Shown here one piece after another: positions 10,890 through 21,771 of a DNA stretch of 64,000 bases (position 1 is the stretch's first letter; each line of letters begins with the position of its first letter). The notes under the pieces were generated by a model. It did no database searches. It was given only the letters and a program-made list of their open reading frames with translations, and had not been told where the DNA came from. Where the stretch lies: positions 180,597 through 244,596 of the forward strand of contig JAJEKB010020311.1 in the NCBI GenBank assembly GCA_022393335.1. The letters are read 5' to 3'. The position numbers and the translations under genes are program-made. Source of the DNA: Macrotrachela quadricornifera. Taxonomy: Eukaryota > Rotifera > Eurotatoria > Philodinida > Philodinidae.

Positions 10890-11890
10890 TTATCATTGGG
10901 ATGGCTTATGGTCTGTCTGAGGCCTTTAATCAAGTTGATCTCAATATGATTATATACCATTCGATAGAGCTTTTCAAGTTGTATAAGACACACTCACTTT
11001 TATACTTGACACAATCAATTATGAAAATGTCAGNNNNNNNNNNTTATATACCGATGGATAGAGCTCGTCGAGCTCTGTATGACACACTCAATTTGGTAGT
11101 TGACACAATCAATTTAGGGAATATGAAGGTAACTTATTCTTTAGGCGATCGGATTGGGACTAGCATTTGGCTGTTGGGAACATATTCTCGTATAAAATTC
11201 AATTGAATTGTATACCAATCGATAGAGCTCATCAAATTGAATAAGACACACTTACTTTTATACTTGACACAAGCAGTAGTGCTAATCTCAGGATTGATTA
11301 CCCTTTTACTCACATAATTGGGACCGGTACGTGGTTGCTGAAGATCTTTTATGGAGTGGAGACCTATGGAATTATATATCTTTCGATAGAGCTCGACGAG
11401 TTACATAAGACACCCTCACTTTCAAACTTGACACAGCCAAATGAACAAATATAAGTATGTATTACACTTGGGACCATATCATTGGGACCGGTATTTGGCT
11501 TTTGGAAAGGTTTTATCGCTTCAAAACTAATTGAATTATATACCATTCGATAGAGCTCGACGAGTTACATAAGACACATTTATTTATTTATTGGACACAG
11601 CTTTATTAACGAATATCAGGGCGTTTGAATTGTATATTTCGGTGATTTTGGCTTTCTAGGTGAATTCTTATAGTGGTTTTGCGTTATATGATTTTTTGAT
11701 TAGTGTGAGTTTGATAGATCTCGTTGAGTTGTGCTAGACACAGCGATTATTTTTTTTTACACAGCTTTGTAGATGAATATCCGGTGATAATAGTCGTGTT
11801 TTTAGCTAAAATATAGGTTGAAAATTATGTATTTGAATTTTTTTAGTGCTTGATTTTGGTTACTTAGGTTTTTAAATTATGTTGAATTGT
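10890..11890. repeat. Satellite array, ~163-bp monomer, first block
   Basis: The core (TATACC then ATTCGATAGAGCTCGACGAG, then ATAAGACACACTC, then TTGACACA) recurs near 10955, 11045, 11212, 11376, 11537 and, more diverged, 11705. Spacings are 90, 167, 164, 161 and about 165 bp. The short first spacing spans a run of ten N. A further partial unit (GCTCTATAAGACACACTAG) at 12490-12540 lies beyond an inserted MITE, so the array was once continuous. No coding content. Confidence 0.8.
11034..11043. other. Assembly gap (10 N) inside the satellite
   Basis: Ten N. The neighbouring unit landmarks are 90 bp apart rather than ~163, so about 70 bp, or 70 bp plus whole monomers, may be missing. Sequence and copy number here are not reliable. 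Confidence 0.95.
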
Positions 11891-11891
11891 A

Positions 11892-12481
11892 CTGCCCATT
11901 TCAAAATAAAAGGCAGATGGGTATTTTTTGAATAACTTTTGATCGGAACAAGATAGAGAGCTGCGGTTTTCACCGTTGGAAAGAGGCTGATCCAGCGCAT
12001 CGATTCATATAAAATTGTTGAGACTTATTTCATAAATAAATAGTGATCTATGGTCATCGTGAAAGAACAGATGGTTGCTCTATGAAGATAAAAGAAATCT
12101 TAAACTTTAACGAGTGAATTAGAGTCGAGGGCTGACCAGCTACAAAACTATATCCAAGACTTGATTGAAAACTTTAGTGCTTTGAATGTTCTCGGTACGA
12201 TATCCGACAATTCGAGCCTATTTTGCCAGTAATTTCTATAAAAAACATCAGTTTTTTTATTTTTTTTCGCTTTTTGCTAGAAAAATTAGACCTGTTTTTA
12301 TAAGTTTTTTTATACAATTATTGCAGGAAGTTTCAAAAGTCCTAGTTAGAAGTCATTGTTTTATATGATTTGATGCGTTTTCATCTGCTCTTTCCAACGG
12401 TGAAAACCGTAGCTCTCTATTTTGTTCCTATCATAAGTTATTCAAAAAATACCCATCTGCCTTTTATTTTGAAATGAGCAG
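11892..12481. mobile_element. TA-flanked MITE with ~100-bp inverted repeats, copy 1
   Basis: TA at 11890-11891 and 12482-12483 flanks a 590-bp element. The left arm starts CTGCCCATTTCAAAATAAAA and the right arm, reverse complemented, CTGCTCATTTCAAAATAAAA; the arms pair for about 95-100 bp (TTTTTTGAATAACTT, GGTTTTCACCGTTGGAAAGAG). No transposase inside. The TA target suggests mobilisation by a Tc1/mariner enzyme. It is inserted in a satellite monomer. A second copy is at 32534-33126 and a one-ended relic near 53510-53621. Confidence 0.8.
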
Positions 12482-12863
12482 TAGTATATTCGATGCTCTA
12501 TAAGACACACTAGTCGTCGTTTTTAACACAGCTTTGCAAGCGAATGTTTCCTGGTTTTACTCGAATGTGCCGCTAACTTCACCAACGTTTATTTTCTTAT
12601 CATTCGTTTTGTTCTCAACTATCTTTGGATTTTTTCTAACTTACTGATGTATATATAGTTATGATTTTTATTTGATAAGAACTACTTAAAAGAATGAAAA
12701 CACATCTTTACTAATATAACTATATTTGAATATTATCAGTTTTAAAATAAGTCTTAAAGTTCTTTGAATCATCAATCTAATCACCTCCAAGGTTAGTACA
12801 ACCAAGTTCTGTAGCACTAGGATGAAAATTTGAAATGGTTACTCCTGGTATTCTATTACCATG
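12482..12863. other. Satellite remnant, then non-coding
   Basis: 12487-12560 is the continuation of the 163-bp satellite unit (GCTCTATAAGACACAC, then AACACAGCTTTG). The remainder is AT-rich 3' flank of the minus-strand secreted-protein gene. Nothing else recognised. Confidence 0.5.
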
Positions 12864-14939
12864 TTAAGTTAACCAAAACATAGTAGCAATTGTAATGTTT
12901 CCAGGTATTAAAAATCTGTCTGAACCCCAGTAGTGATCAGTTGCTTTATCAATATACAGGATTATGGGATAGATATTTCTTGTACCAACCACACTTCCAA
13001 TCCAAGCTTGTACAGTTACTGGTTCTATTTCATCAATACTCCATTTATTTGTAATAATCCATTTACCAGCATAGTCTAAGAATCGAGAATTCGCGCTAGA
13101 ACTTTCACATTGAAAATTGCAACCAGTTGATGTACACGTTTTTACACTAACAAAATAGGCATAGCCTACATTATTATATACATAAGAGTAATAAATATCT
13201 TGAATACTCGAAATAATTAATTGATTTGAACTATCCAAGATCCATGTATAATTTAGGGATTGATTAACTACTGTCCGACCAGCAGCTATACCATATCCAT
13301 AGTTATTAGCTAGTTGATTAGGTAATGTATGAGTATTAGGATCTTTATTAGGACATTGATTACTAGTATTACTTTTACAGATTTTCAAGTAACCAGTAGT
13401 TTCAATTGTAATTCCTGATTCAAATACATGACGAGCTGTATCAAATGGTGGTTGATTATTTCTTAGTTCTTCTATAGGAGGAAAAGGAGCACCAGAAAGA
13501 ATAATATCTATTTTATATAATTTATTATCTGCAACATTGATATGTATCACTACTAATTGTGTATTTGATAAAACAACACATTCAAATTGAATACCACCAT
13601 AACCAGATGGTGGACATTGATGATTGAAATTATAATTATCTATTTCGCCAAAAACAATTAATGCACCCATATAAGCATAGTATTTTTTATTTGTATTTGG
13701 ATCCATATAAGTCGGGTTTAGGTCAGTTACTCGCAGGACACTTGCTCATCGGACATTTGCTCGCTAGGACACTTGCTCGCTAGGACATTTGCTCGCTAGG
13801 ACACTTGCTCGCTAGGACATTTGCTCACTAGGACACTTGCTCGTCTGGGCACTTGCTCGAAAAGGACAGTTACTCGCAGGACAAGTGCTCGTCGGACACT
13901 TAATCGTGAATCATATAGTTGCAAGGAGAAAAAAGCACAATATCTGTATTTCAGCCATACTTCACCGTATTTCAATCAACTTCAAGATTTTTAAAGTTAT
14001 CTAAAAAATGTTTTTAGCTTTTGAAGTCTCTTGTATATGTGTGTCACAGAAGTACTGATTTGGGATCATTCGATATGAGTTTACTCTAAATAAAAGCTTA
14101 AATACTTTACGCTATTTCGCCGAAATTTACAGTTTGAGTTATGGCAAAGCACCGTCAGCTACGGAAAATTTTCTTTGTCTCCTCTTGTGTAGCTACCTAG
14201 TGGTAATGGGTAGCTGAGAAAAGGGTAAAGAGAATACTTAGACACCTGTCATTACTCTCACCCTGATGTTCGATCGCCGATAGTCAAAGCGAAAGAAAAA
14301 TTCTTGAGGAAACAACCGAAAGATCTAGTTCAAAATACACACACAATCATCAGAAATTATTTAAAATACATTCGACGTTTTTCTGTGTAGAACTGTTTTG
14401 GTTCCCTCGTATTTTTTATTTTTGGTTGTTGCTCTTAAAGCTTATCTTTATGTCTTATTTTTATATGCATAGCGAAGTAATTTTACGATTAAGTGTCCGA
14501 CGAGCACTTGTCCTGCGAGTAACTGTCCTTTTCCAGCAATTGTCCAGACGAGCAAGTGTCCTAATGAGCAAATGTCCTAGCGAGCAAATGTCCGCGCGCA
14601 ACTGTCCGACGAGCAAGTGTCCTGCGAGCAACTAACCGTCTCCCATATAAGTCGTATGTGTAGTCAAATTTTTGAATTGATCCCAACTAAGAATAAAACA
14701 ATTGTCAGAAATACTATCATTTGTAGTTGTATTAACTGTAGTTTCAAAACAAAATGATGAATTTCGTTGCATATAGAAAAGACCATCATATGCACCTAGA
14801 ATATATATATATCTATATGAAATAAATATTGTAATCAATTAATTATAAAATAATCAAAGAAATAAAACTAACCTATTTCAATGGAAAGAAAAGACATGAA
14901 CATCAATAGAATTATAATGTTGATCTTGGATGTCATCAT
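12864..14939 (-). pseudogene. Secreted protein gene of unknown function, interrupted by a transposon
   Basis: Exon 1 (14939-14873) encodes MMTSKINIIILLMFMSFLS, a signal peptide. A GT-AG intron (14872-14796) follows, and exon 2 starts at 14795 (GAYDGLFYMQRN). At 14654 the exon is broken by an element at 13715-14643; coding resumes at 13703 (DPNTNKKYYAYMG) and ends at TAA near 12864. Counting the 11-bp target duplication once, the pre-insertion reading frame is 1059 bp (352 aa) with no other lesion. The protein is rich in Cys and Asn, with several N-glycosylation sequons (NSS, NTT, NLT, NQS), as expected for a secreted protein. I do not recognise the family. The insertion introduces a stop (frame reads GDG then TAG), so the allele is probably null. 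Confidence 0.75.
13715..14643. mobile_element. 929-bp DNA transposon with TIRs built of ~16-bp tandem repeats; 11-bp TSD
   Basis: Flanked by CATATAAGTCG at 13704-13714 and 14644-14654. The left arm (13715-13907, ~193 bp) starts GGTTTAGGTCAGTTACTCGC; the right arm (14486-14643, ~158 bp), reverse complemented, starts GGAGACGGTTAGTTGCTCGC. Each arm is a row of 14-17-bp units of the form GGACACTTGCTCGCTA, about eleven at the left and nine at the right. The innermost units (GGACAGTTACTCGCA, GGACAAGTGCTCGTC, GGACACTTAATCG) match one-to-one between arms, while the middle of the row differs in copy number. The ~580-bp interior has no transposase. An 11-bp duplication and long TIRs with terminal GG resemble Mutator-like elements, but the superfamily is inference. 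Confidence 0.85.
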
Positions 14940-15875
14940 TATTTTAATACACTAAATCGTTATTTTATTAATTTATATTTATCTATATAAAAATAAAAAC
15001 AGATAAGATTATGAAATTCTAATAATAAAGATTAATTTCATTTTCTTTTTCTTTTTCATTATCTGTTATAGCATACAAATATGTATTTATAATTAACATG
15101 AATATATATTATTTTATTCTATAAACATATTGATTAATTATTTAATCTTCTAAAACTTTTATATAAGATTTATATCACTTGTAAGACTGTTAATATCTTT
15201 CATACACACAATTTTTACCTCTATTTGTTTATAAAAAATGTAACTGTATATATAATTTCCCATATTGATCATCAATAATATTTTTAAGGTCGAAAAACAG
15301 AAAAATAACCTACATATAAATGTAAAACAGAATTAATCATGTATCGCAAATAAGAGGTAAGAGACTTGTGACCCAATATGATTTCGAATGAAAAAATTCA
15401 ATCAATGACTGATGTACAAAAATCAAAAAATTATTGACATATATCTATATTATATAGAATAAAATATATTTCTTTTATATTGAGACAAAAACCAAAAAGA
15501 AATGTTTGATTTTTCATCGATTTATTGATTAGTCCACGTCCACGTGTTTTTTTTTATGCAGAAATAATAAAAAACAACAAGGTGAAGACGATTGATATAA
15601 TCGGTTTAATAAAATTATGTTAGATTGATCAAAAAAGCAAACAAAATAATTGTAATTCTACTATACATATCACAAAGCAAATTAGAAATGTAGAAATGAT
15701 CAATAGCATATTTATTCTAGATGAATAACTCTCACAAAGAGCACGTATCTTCCATATTTTGCATTCATCAATATATTGAATTATTAATGATCTTGCGATC
15801 GATTTGTATTAGTTTTTTTTTAAAGTGATACAACTATAAATCTGGATTAATGGGTAATTTAATAATATATATGTT
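14940..15875. other. AT-rich non-coding stretch
   Basis: Upstream of the secreted-protein gene, so its promoter probably lies here. Very AT-rich with no ORF or repeat of note. Confidence 0.4.
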
Positions 15876-17962
15876 GTAGGAAGTATTGAAATTCAGTTCA
15901 ATTTAAAATTGTCCTAGGACAGATTGAAATTTCAATTTGTCCTAGGTGACGTTAAAATTTTGATGTCAACTAGTCGAGATTAAAACGCATGCTGAAGTCA
16001 ACTAGTTCATTTTAGAATTTTGATGACAACTAAGATAAATTAAAATTATGATCTGAACTATTCATAGCGGACTAGTTCAGATTGAAATATTGTGATCTCA
16101 ACTAGTTCATATTAAAATATTTTGATCCAAACTAGGTGAGATTGAAAGAGTTACGATTAACTCAGAGATGTCATAATACCGATACGCTGGGTAATGAGAA
16201 GCTACAGGTCAGAATATCCCGAAAAGCAACCACCGCATTATTCTATCTTTCTCTCGTTACACCAAAATTTTCAACATTAAGGGGCAGCTGACAATTTTGG
16301 TGTAATGACATGGATACGACAAAATTTTCACTACCCTGGTATTCTTGAAAGTTTTGGGGTAACGAGTTGGATACGAGAAGAATTTTCACCGCCTTTTTAG
16401 TTGTGGGAACCTTTGTATGACGGTGATACTGATTTGGTCGAAGTTAACCATATTGCTTGTAGTATGCGAAATTTTTCTCCTGGAATGCGGTTGGTGGGCT
16501 CCAAGTGTGAGGGTTGTGATTTGTTTATGTCTGGTCGAGTTTCAAGTTATTGAGCTATATGGATTAGAAACTTGATGAAAGGTGTGCATGAATGTGGTGC
16601 TTGGTTCGTTTTTCGTAGGCAGACACGTTTAACGTGTTGTGTGGTATTCTGGAATCAGTTATGGGAGTTCTTTCTGGGCACGGTACTGAAGTTTAATCGA
16701 GTTGGATGCATTTTAACTCTAATGGTCCGCGTTTAAGAGTATATCAGGAGGTCGGCATGACACAGCTGGTGTGAAGAGAAAGTAGTAAAGTGTTATGCTA
16801 AGCCTGCGGCAAATAGTCGGCGAAAGTATAGTGCAATGTGGAAATCTTTCTCAGCGCCGCCATTTTTTTGGAGCAATGGTTACTCTGTCGTCCATGATAG
16901 GACCATGTGTGTACTCGATGAAATCCGGCTATCATCGGCGCACACTGTGATGTGCTGGAATCATTTCGTTCTCACCCGCATGCTGGCCTGTCTTCTATAA
17001 TCATTTCGCCCTCACCCTCATGCTAGGTCCTGTGCTATAATCATTTCGCCCTCACCCTCATGCTGCATGAGGCACTGTGATCATTCAAGCTTCGGGTACA
17101 TCCCGCTTATTGCGCTGTAATCATTTTCTCGCTAACCTGCATACCAAGCAGTGTGCGTGAAACCGTTCGGTGCGCAATCATACTTGCATGTTGTTATTAG
17201 TGGCGGTGTGTGTGTAGGAACAAATCCTTCTTTTCCTGTAATTACTTTACATTTAGATGGAATTTGATTTTCCGTATAGTGTCGAATAAGATAAGGTTAT
17301 ATACTGTGCACGTTGTCACCTGACTATATAAAGTTCCTGCATCATCCGTAAGTTTAATGCTATAGATGTTTATTGAAGAGTTCAAGGAAATATCTGTACA
17401 TGACACAAAAAACGTTCGAAACTTGCAATTTTCAGAATATCTGAAGAGTTTGCCGTATCCACCTCATTACCCCAAAACTTTCAAAACTTTCAAGAATACC
17501 AGGGTAGTGAAAATTTTGTCGTATCCATGTCATTACACCAAAATTGTCAGCTGCCCCTTAATGTTGAAAATTTTGGTGTAACGAGAGAAAGATAGAATAA
17601 TGCGGTGGTTGCTCTTCGGGATATTCTGACCTGTAGCTTCTCATTACCCAGTGTATCGGTATTATGACATCTCTGAGTTAATCGTAACTCTTTCAATCTC
17701 ACCTAGTTTGGATCAAAATATTTTAATATGAACTAGTTGAGATCACAATATTTCAATCTGAACTAGTCCGCTATGAATAGTTCAGATCATAATTTTAATT
17801 TATCTTAGTTGTCATCAAAATTCTAAAATGAACTAGTTGACTTCAGCATGCGTTTTAATCTCGACTAGTTGACATCAAAATTTTAACGTCACCTAGGACA
17901 AATTGAAATTTCAATCTGTCCTAGGACAATTTTAAATTGAACTGAATTTCAATACTTCCTAC
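15876..17962. mobile_element. 2.1-kb fold-back element with ~500-bp near-perfect inverted repeats
   Basis: Bases 15876 to about 16390 are the reverse complement of about 17445-17962; both outer ends read GTAGGAAGTATTGAAATTCA. Each arm itself contains a degenerate ~35-45-bp direct repeat (TCAACTAGTT and CCTAGGAC blocks). Inside are a 40-bp tandem repeat (16945-17155) and an unpaired ~550-bp segment (16390-16945) that is less AT-rich than its surroundings. No transposase frame was recognised. The flanks are TATATA tracts, so a target duplication cannot be defined. Confidence 0.8.
16945..17155. repeat. 40-bp tandem repeat, five units, inside the fold-back element
   Basis: The landmark TCATT occurs at 16961, 17001, 17041, 17081 and 17121, exactly 40 bp apart each time. 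Two central units are nearly identical (TCATTTCGCCCTCACCCTCA), the outer ones diverged. Contiguous without spacers, so a minisatellite. Confidence 0.85.
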
Positions 17963-19150
17963 GACATATATATATATATATATATGTTATAAACAAAATT
18001 GAGATTGAGACAAATTTTTAATTTGTTCAGTCAAAATTATTGTTCTAATATTGACTAAATATCACTTGGATGAATTGATATTTTAATTTCATTTTAAATA
18101 AAATTAGAACTTAACTAGAAATAAGTTCATATAATCGAATACCTTATTGAAAACTATAATTAATTAATTTCTAACATATTTGATTGTTAATAATATCGAA
18201 AAGAATGAAAATTAACTTGTCAATAGGATAAATTGAAAAATACATATTCATTTGATCTTCATAATGATTTTACAAATAGTTTCTTGAAAATAATTATTGT
18301 AGTCTAAAGAATATTATATTTATTAAATCATGTTAATTTAACATATGTGTATCAATGACTGATAGCACTTGTGATAGTAAAGATAAGTGTATTACAAAAT
18401 AATGTTCATATAAAAAATTGAAGTTTTTTGTTTGAGAAAATTTCATTGAAAACAAAATTTTTGTAAAAATATAGGTGAATAAATGAAAATGTTCTGTATT
18501 ATAAATTACTAGTGGAAATATCCAACGTTGCCCAGAAAAGTTCAATCTTAATATATACAAGCAAAACTCCTATTGCGCTCAAGAACATATAAGAAAAACT
18601 AAACAGTGGAGAGTAGACATGCATACAATCATATTTTTGTCCCAGTCCTGATTCAGAGTCTTGAACGTATTTTAAGTTCCTATCCTGACTATTCTCGCTC
18701 TCAGCAGATATGAAATACTGATATTGAAAAATCAATCAGAGATGAAGTTTTTTTTTCCTTACACGTCTACATCTTAGAAGACCTTTATGAAACTTATGAA
18801 TTCTATTGACTTTCTATTTTGACTAAGCATTTATAGTAGCACTTACTTGTCCCTATCAATCCTAATCTCGATGAACCCCAGTTGCGCATGGTCGTTTCCA
18901 GTTCCAGAGCTATCTAGTTGTGTTTCTAGTAAGGAAGCCCATATTGATAATCGATTCTTCGACAGCATTGCAAGAAAAATCTGCTTTGATCGAAACTAAA
19001 CACAATACACTGCTGGGATCAGACTGGATTCCGACTGGTTGCAAAGAAAGATAGACAGAAAGATTTGTGTGGGATAGACTATTTATACGAAATCTCCAGC
19101 TCACATGATCCCGAGGAAACTAATTTTCCCACAACCTGATTTGTATGTGA
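17963..19150. other. Non-coding stretch with a TA microsatellite
   Basis: An (AT)n tract lies at 17965-17986. The minus-strand open frames in 18333-18735 and 18910-19104 show no domain or splice structure and are taken as chance. Confidence 0.35.
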
Positions 19151-19179
19151 CATGGGTCATCCAAAACAGCCACGGAGCC

Positions 19180-19620
19180 TCCAGTAGGGTATCGAGCTCA
19201 ATAGACCTCCGATTCCAGATGTTCTTCTGGCGATCATTCGATGATACTTGTTTTCCCAAAATTTGATCCGTATTGGTTTCGGAAGAACCAGTAACATTTT
19301 GAGGCGATTAGACACTAGATTCGGACTCAACGTCTCCAATATTCCCTGCCCGAGTTTTTTCGCGAAAACGCAAGTTTCATTAACCGATTTCTTGGCAACT
19401 GAATTCCTATTAGTTGTCGGTCAACCAATCATATTTCACAGCGATTGGACTCCAAATTCGAACTCAACGTCTCTAAAAGCCTGTATGTCATCGTTTTCTC
19501 GAAAGAGTAGATATTTTTATGTATTCTTCGCAGCTAAATTCCTATTGGTTTCGGATCAACCAATAAGATTTCGAGGCAACTGAACTGCAGATTCGAGCTC
19601 AACACCCTCGAAAACTCCTG
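19180..19620. repeat. Degenerate tandem repeat, ~135-bp period, three to four units
   Basis: TCGRACTCAACGTCTC-like blocks recur near 19192, 19321, 19458 and 19593 (spacings 129, 137 and 135). Each of the last three is preceded by TATTGGTTTCGG then AACCAATAAGATTT. The CCAAT-containing core resembles that of the array at 1040-1925, so the two are probably diverged members of one repeat family. Confidence 0.6.
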
Positions 19621-20155
19621 AGTACATGTCCTGTGCTTGTTCACAATGTCCTGCTCGATAATTCTCCAATATTGCCGAATGGTGCAATCTCATTGGTCAG
19701 ATATATAGACGAGCCTGTTGCTTGCGAAGGACCGATGTTTTTTTGACAAAAAGTAGTCGTTGATCTCTTCCTAGATAAGAGAACGGTCCCTGAAAACTTT
19801 CATTCAATTTCCTCGTATCGTGTCCAAGAAGATATTATTGAAAAAAGTTTGTTATATTCAAATTTTAATTATTTTCATTATATGAATTTATCTGTAGCTG
19901 AATTTGAATTTTCCTGAAAATCAATATTGCCTATAACATATACATAAACATTTTAAAAGTTATTCGATGTCATTTTTCTGTGTAAATATTACAAACAACA
20001 ACAGTACACTTATATTTATAACGCTCGTCTGAAGACTCGCTTAGCTCTTTCTCGTAAAAATGCTATTTTTGAAGTATCGCCAAATTGCTTATTTACGTGA
20101 TTCCACGAATTGATGTCAGCACATTCACACTGCTTTGTTCTGCCAAATGCGTCTA

Positions 20156-21459
20156 CTAAGATCTGACCAAAAGTTCGTGCACTGCTATTGCCAGTTTCTT
20201 AGACCAATTAACATTGGACTTATTTTTTTCATAACTAAATAGTGGAAGGTCTTTCCTACAATAATATGTATAGCAACTCGTTTTTGAAGTTGGTCACAAC
20301 ATTTTGTTCAGATAAATATAATTCGACCCAAAAAAAATGGATAATGAATATAATCGATACTATATTAGAATTCGAACTATTTTGGGAATAGCTCCAAAGA
20401 CAATCCACGAGGAACTAGCAACAGCTTTAGGGCCTGATGCTCCAGCATATCGAACAGTTGCAAAGTGGGCCGAACGTTTCCGTGAAGGAAGAGAAGATGT
20501 CAATGATGATCCTCGATCCGATCGTCCGGTTTCCGAACTTACAGATGAAAATATTGAATTGGTACGACAGGTTATTAGCAATGATCCACATTCAACTTAT
20601 GATGATATTATAGCTGAGACATTTTGTCTCTCACGGTACAATCGAACGAATTATCCATGATCATCTCAAGATGAGAAAAGTTACATCACGTTGGGCGTCC
20701 CATTAACTAACTGCTGAACAAAAGAAAGGACGAGTTAAACTTTGTCGTGAAAATTTGGCCAAATTTCGTGCTGGTTCTTGGCGGTTATGTGACATTATTG
20801 AAGGCGATGAGACTTGGACTTACCACTGACAGATTGGTCGCAAGTCAACAAATGATAGCTGGATTGCCGAAGGTCAATCACCAGCAACTATAGTTCGTCG
20901 AGGCAGATTTGTACCAAAATATTTATTCTGTATATTCTTTAAATCAAATAGTTCTGTTCTTGTACATGCTGTTGATAAAGGCGAGACTATTAATCATACT
21001 TATTATATTGAAAATTGTCTCAAGCTCGTTGTTAAGGAAATATGGAAACAAAGAAGGTAAAATGGTACAAAAGGTATAAAACTGCTTCATGATGATGCTG
21101 AACCCCATCGCCATTCAGATGTTATTAACTATTAAAACAGAAGAAGGTATCAATATAATGCCGCATCCATCATATTTGACCTGACCTTGCACCATGTGAT
21201 TATTGGCTAAACTATTATTTCAAGAACCGTTTAACTGATCAACCAGATGAAAAATCTTTGGCTCGCGCGGTTTCCAAGATAGTAAAAAATATTTCAGAAG
21301 AAGAGTTTAAAAAAACTTTTGACAAATTGTTGGAAAGAATGGAACTTTGTATAAGTAATCATGGTGACTACTTTGAACATTTTATGAAATAAAATTAAAA
21401 CTTTCTCTTTATCTTCATATTTTTCTCTATCGATGCACGAACTTTTGATCAGACCTAAG
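20156..21459 (+). mobile_element. mariner element, decayed
   Basis: TA at 20154-20155 and 21460-21461 flanks 26-bp inverted ends, CTAAGATCTGACCAAAAGTT at the left and CTTAGGTCTGATCAAAAGTT at the right (reverse complement), both continuing CGTGCA, with about three mismatches. Length 1304 bp, typical of mariner. The single gene inside is broken. Confidence 0.88.
20337..21392 (+). pseudogene. mariner transposase pseudogene
   Basis: Starts at ATG 20337 with the helix-turn-helix region (TILGIAPKTIHEELATALG, then VAKWAERFREGREDVNDDPR). A frameshift near 20625 leads into IERIIHDHLKMRKV. Further in-frame stops occur, for example after RWASH and after ETWTYH, and several in the 3' half. The catalytic triad context is still readable: EGDETW, LLHDDAEPH and DLAPCDYWL. 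It ends with NHGDYFEHFMK and TAA. mariner transposases are nuclear cut-and-paste enzymes; this copy cannot make one. Confidence 0.88.
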
Positions 21460-21771
21460 TAGTTTCCAAATGTGTCCTACTATATCTCTATCAAGCTCAT
21501 AGCCTGCTTAACATATATTTTCCTATACCTTATACAATCTTGTAAGCAAGTAAGAATACGATATTTAAAATGTTCTATTTTTTTTAAAACCTACGTAAGT
21601 CTGTTTGGGAATGAAGACAGAAGAGAAAAAGCAAATAAATGTGTTTTCAAAATAAAGCACACTTCTCAATCTGCCATTTTTTCCCATGCAGCAAAATCAT
21701 TTCATTATGCATACGGATAAATAAAAGAACATTGCCGCATTTTCTTGATAACGAAACGTTTTTCATTTTCA

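Noticed and set aside
13731..13907. Regular ~16-bp repeats that could suggest a CRISPR array
   Set aside because: Units are contiguous with no unique spacers, and are mirrored at the other end of a transposon in an intron-bearing eukaryotic genome.
14426..14635. Plus-strand ORF with Ser/Cys-rich repeats
   Set aside because: It is a translation of the transposon's right terminal repeat array.
16945..17155. Exact 40-bp periodicity resembling a CRISPR repeat-spacer array
   Set aside because: Whole units are similar to each other, with no conserved-repeat/variable-spacer division.
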